Shown here piece by piece: positions 5,240 through 6,599 of a stretch of DNA of 6,599 nucleotides. Below the pieces are notes generated by a model. The model was not told the origin of the DNA. It made no database searches and was given only the letters and a program-made list of their open reading frames with translations. The stretch comes from Geodermatophilaceae bacterium. GTDB taxonomy: Bacteria > Actinomycetota > Actinomycetes > Mycobacteriales > Geodermatophilaceae. The stretch is taken from positions 1 through 6,599 of the forward strand of contig JACCXW010000021.1 in NCBI GenBank assembly GCA_013696785.1. Direction: 5' to 3'. A program made the translations under genes and the position numbers. Position 1 is the first letter of the stretch; each line of letters opens with the position of its first letter.

Positions 5240-5983
5240 ATGACTTCCCGAGAGCATCTTCTCGCCCAGGCATTCGTCGAGCTGGCGGACACGTTGGTGG
5301 CCGATTTCGACGTCATCGACTTCCTGCACACGCTGGCGAGCCGCAGCGTCGAGCTGATCGATGCCAGCGCCGCTGGGATCATGCTGGCCGATCAACGCGG
5401 CAATCTGAGAGTGATGGCCTCCTCCACCGAGGAGGCCCGCCTGATGGAATTGTTCGAGTTGCAGAACGACGAAGGCCCGTGCCTGGACTGCTTCAGGTCC
5501 GGGTCGCCGGTGGCCGAGGTCGACCCAGCCGCCATGAGCCGGGCGTGGCCGGCGTTCACCTCGCGGCTGCACGAACTCGGATTCACCTCCGCCCAGGCGA
5601 TCCCGCTGCGACTGCGCGACGAGACAATCGGGGCGCTGAACCTCTTCCGGCGTACGCCCGGCCCGTTGTCCCCGACGGATCAGGCCATCGGGCAGGCGCT
5701 CGCCGATGTGGCAACGGTCGGCCTGATGCAGGAACGCGCCATTGCCGCCCGCGACCTTCTTGCCGAACAGCTGCACGGCGCACTCAACAGCCGCATCCTG
5801 CTCGAGCAGGCCAAAGGTGTGCTTGCCGAACGAACTGGGCTCCAGATGGACGAGGCGTTCGTCTTGATGCGAACCCATGCGCGCACCACCCGAGGGCGCC
5901 TGAGCGACATCGCCGCGGCGGTCATCGCCGGGCACATCGACGATGCCCTGCGTGCGGCCATCGTCAGTCGGCAAGCTACCTAG
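5240..5983 (+). CDS. GAF and ANTAR domain protein (canonical ANTAR)
   Basis: 247 residues. The GAF domain is at about 25-163: MLADQRGNLRVMASS, NDEGPCLDCFRSG with Cys81 and Cys84, AIPLRLRDETIGALNLFRR, LSPTDQAIGQALADVA. The canonical ANTAR domain is at about 170-231: LLEQAKGVLAERTG, DEAFVLMRTHART, LSDIAAAVIAG. The probable role is sensor-controlled RNA antitermination in the cytoplasm; the ligand is unknown. The Cys-x-x-Cys in the GAF core could serve redox or metal sensing, but Cys81 alone is common in the family. ATG 5240 follows a purine-rich GAGGAAAGG that overlaps the end of the preceding gene, at a long spacing of 12 bases. The ANTAR and preceding helix closely match those of the BldD-ANTAR protein: 28 of 37 residues identical from RDLLAEQLH through DEAF. 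The gene converges with the PhzF gene, with only 18 bases between stop codons and no hairpin evident there. Confidence 0.93.
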   Translation: MTSREHLLAQAFVELADTLVADFDVIDFLHTLASRSVELIDASAAGIMLADQRGNLRVMASSTEEARLMELFELQNDEGPCLDCFRSGSPVAEVDPAAMSRAWPAFTSRLHELGFTSAQAIPLRLRDETIGALNLFRRTPGPLSPTDQAIGQALADVATVGLMQERAIAARDLLAEQLHGALNSRILLEQAKGVLAERTGLQMDEAFVLMRTHARTTRGRLSDIAAAVIAGHIDDALRAAIVSRQAT

Positions 5984-6001
5984 AGAACATCCAGGCCCGG
6001 C

Positions 6002-6599
6002 TCATCGAGGCGGCTGCCGGATCGTCCCGGCGGCGACCGGCACGACGTTCCCGCTCACCGTGGCCGCCACGACGGCGCCGCCGTGAGCAGCCACCGTGCA
6101 GCGAAGGACCGACGGGCGGCTGAGTTCGGCGCCTTGCCGGACCGTGTACGACGACTCGCCGTCCCCCGGCAGCATGCCGCTGGCCACCAGCCACACCCCG
6201 AGGCCCAGTGCCGCCGAGCCCGTCGCCGGGTCCTCTGTGACGCCGACACCGGGTGCGAAGACGCGCGCATGCGCGACCCGCGCATCAGCGTCCCAGGCGA
6301 ACACGCTCAACCCGCCCAGCTCCGGGCAAGCGGCGGCCAGCTCCCGCGGATCCGGCGCCGCGCGCACGACCGCGTCGAAAGCCACCGGCAGGTAGCCGAA
6401 CTGCAGACCGCAGCCGGCCTGACGTGGCGCCGACCCCCCGAAGTCCACGTCCTCAAGACCGACCGCGTGCAGCAGGGCCGCCGGGTTCAGCGCCTCGCCG
6501 TACGCCGGCGTACCACCGGTCAGGCGGACCGCGTCGGCCGCGACGTGCAGCGGGAGGAGCCCCGCGCCGCACTCCTGCACGACCGATCCGGGCTCGATC
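6002..6599 (-). CDS. PhzF-family phenazine biosynthesis-like protein, C-terminal part
   Basis: About 198 residues are visible and the frame is open to the right edge, so the start and roughly 70-90 N-terminal residues are missing. The family marker is EDPATGSAALGLGVWL (about visible residues 122-137), the conserved C-terminal-half loop of PhzF proteins. VQECGAGLLPLHV, near the visible start, fits the end of the N-terminal half, and SGNVVPVAAGTI closes the fold. PhzF of pseudomonads isomerises a dihydro-hydroxyanthranilate in phenazine synthesis. Most relatives are uncharacterised isomerases or epimerases, so phenazine production should not be assumed. The catalytic Glu of the N-terminal half lies outside the window and cannot be checked. 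No biosynthetic neighbours are visible on this side. The gene is convergent with the GAF-ANTAR pair. Confidence 0.88.
   Translation of the reverse strand, partial: IEPGSVVQECGAGLLPLHVAADAVRLTGGTPAYGEALNPAALLHAVGLEDVDFGGSAPRQAGCGLQFGYLPVAFDAVVRAAPDPRELAAACPELGGLSVFAWDADARVAHARVFAPGVGVTEDPATGSAALGLGVWLVASGMLPGDGESSYTVRQGAELSRPSVLRCTVAAHGGAVVAATVSGNVVPVAAGTIRQPPR

Noticed and set aside
4718..5974. Minus-strand open frame of 418 codons opposite both GAF-ANTAR genes
   Set aside because: No recognisable domain. The plus-strand frames show full GAF and ANTAR domains over the same bases.
1..6599. tRNA, rRNA, CRISPR arrays, insertion sequences, attachment sites
   Set aside because: I saw no cloverleaf, no regularly spaced direct repeats, no transposase motif and no flanking terminal repeats.

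Overview
The window is GC-rich throughout and encodes actinobacterial proteins: a BldD-type regulator, two GAF-ANTAR regulators, an MMPL-family transporter and a eukaryote-type Ser/Thr kinase. BldD is specific to actinobacteria. The mix suggests a soil-type, high-GC actinomycete, perhaps Frankia/Geodermatophilus-like; that lineage guess is inference from family content only.

Layout. Bases 1-818 (minus) hold the N-terminal catalytic domain of a Ser/Thr protein kinase. It runs off the left edge and has an apparent one-base frameshift near base 170. Bases 924-3029 (minus) encode a 701-residue MMPL/RND-like membrane transporter with a good ribosome-binding site. Bases 3030-3423 are a 394-base gene-free stretch. 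It contains a likely intrinsic terminator for the upstream gene, a strong GC hairpin, and nested inverted repeats ahead of the transporter. Bases 3424-4191 (minus) encode the most notable gene. It is a nearly complete BldD, with helix-turn-helix and an intact cyclic-di-GMP motif RXD-X8-RXXD, fused to a C-terminal ANTAR RNA-binding domain. Bases 4192-4426 are a divergent control region with several short palindromes, a BldD-box-like site and candidate promoters in both directions. Bases 4427-5230 and 5240-5983 (plus) are two GAF-ANTAR genes 9 bases apart, presumably one operon. Bases 6002-6599 (minus) are the C-terminal part of a PhzF-family protein, convergent with the second GAF-ANTAR gene.

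How the genes may work together. The core appears to be a three-gene ANTAR cluster around one divergent control region. One protein should read cyclic di-GMP and bind DNA through its BldD half, and may also bind RNA through its ANTAR half. The two partners couple GAF sensor domains to ANTAR domains. The ANTAR domain of the BldD fusion is very similar to that of the second GAF-ANTAR protein, which suggests domain recruitment within this locus or from a common donor. I know of no described BldD-ANTAR protein, so this is the candidate new system. The kinase, transporter and PhzF genes have no evident functional tie to it beyond proximity.
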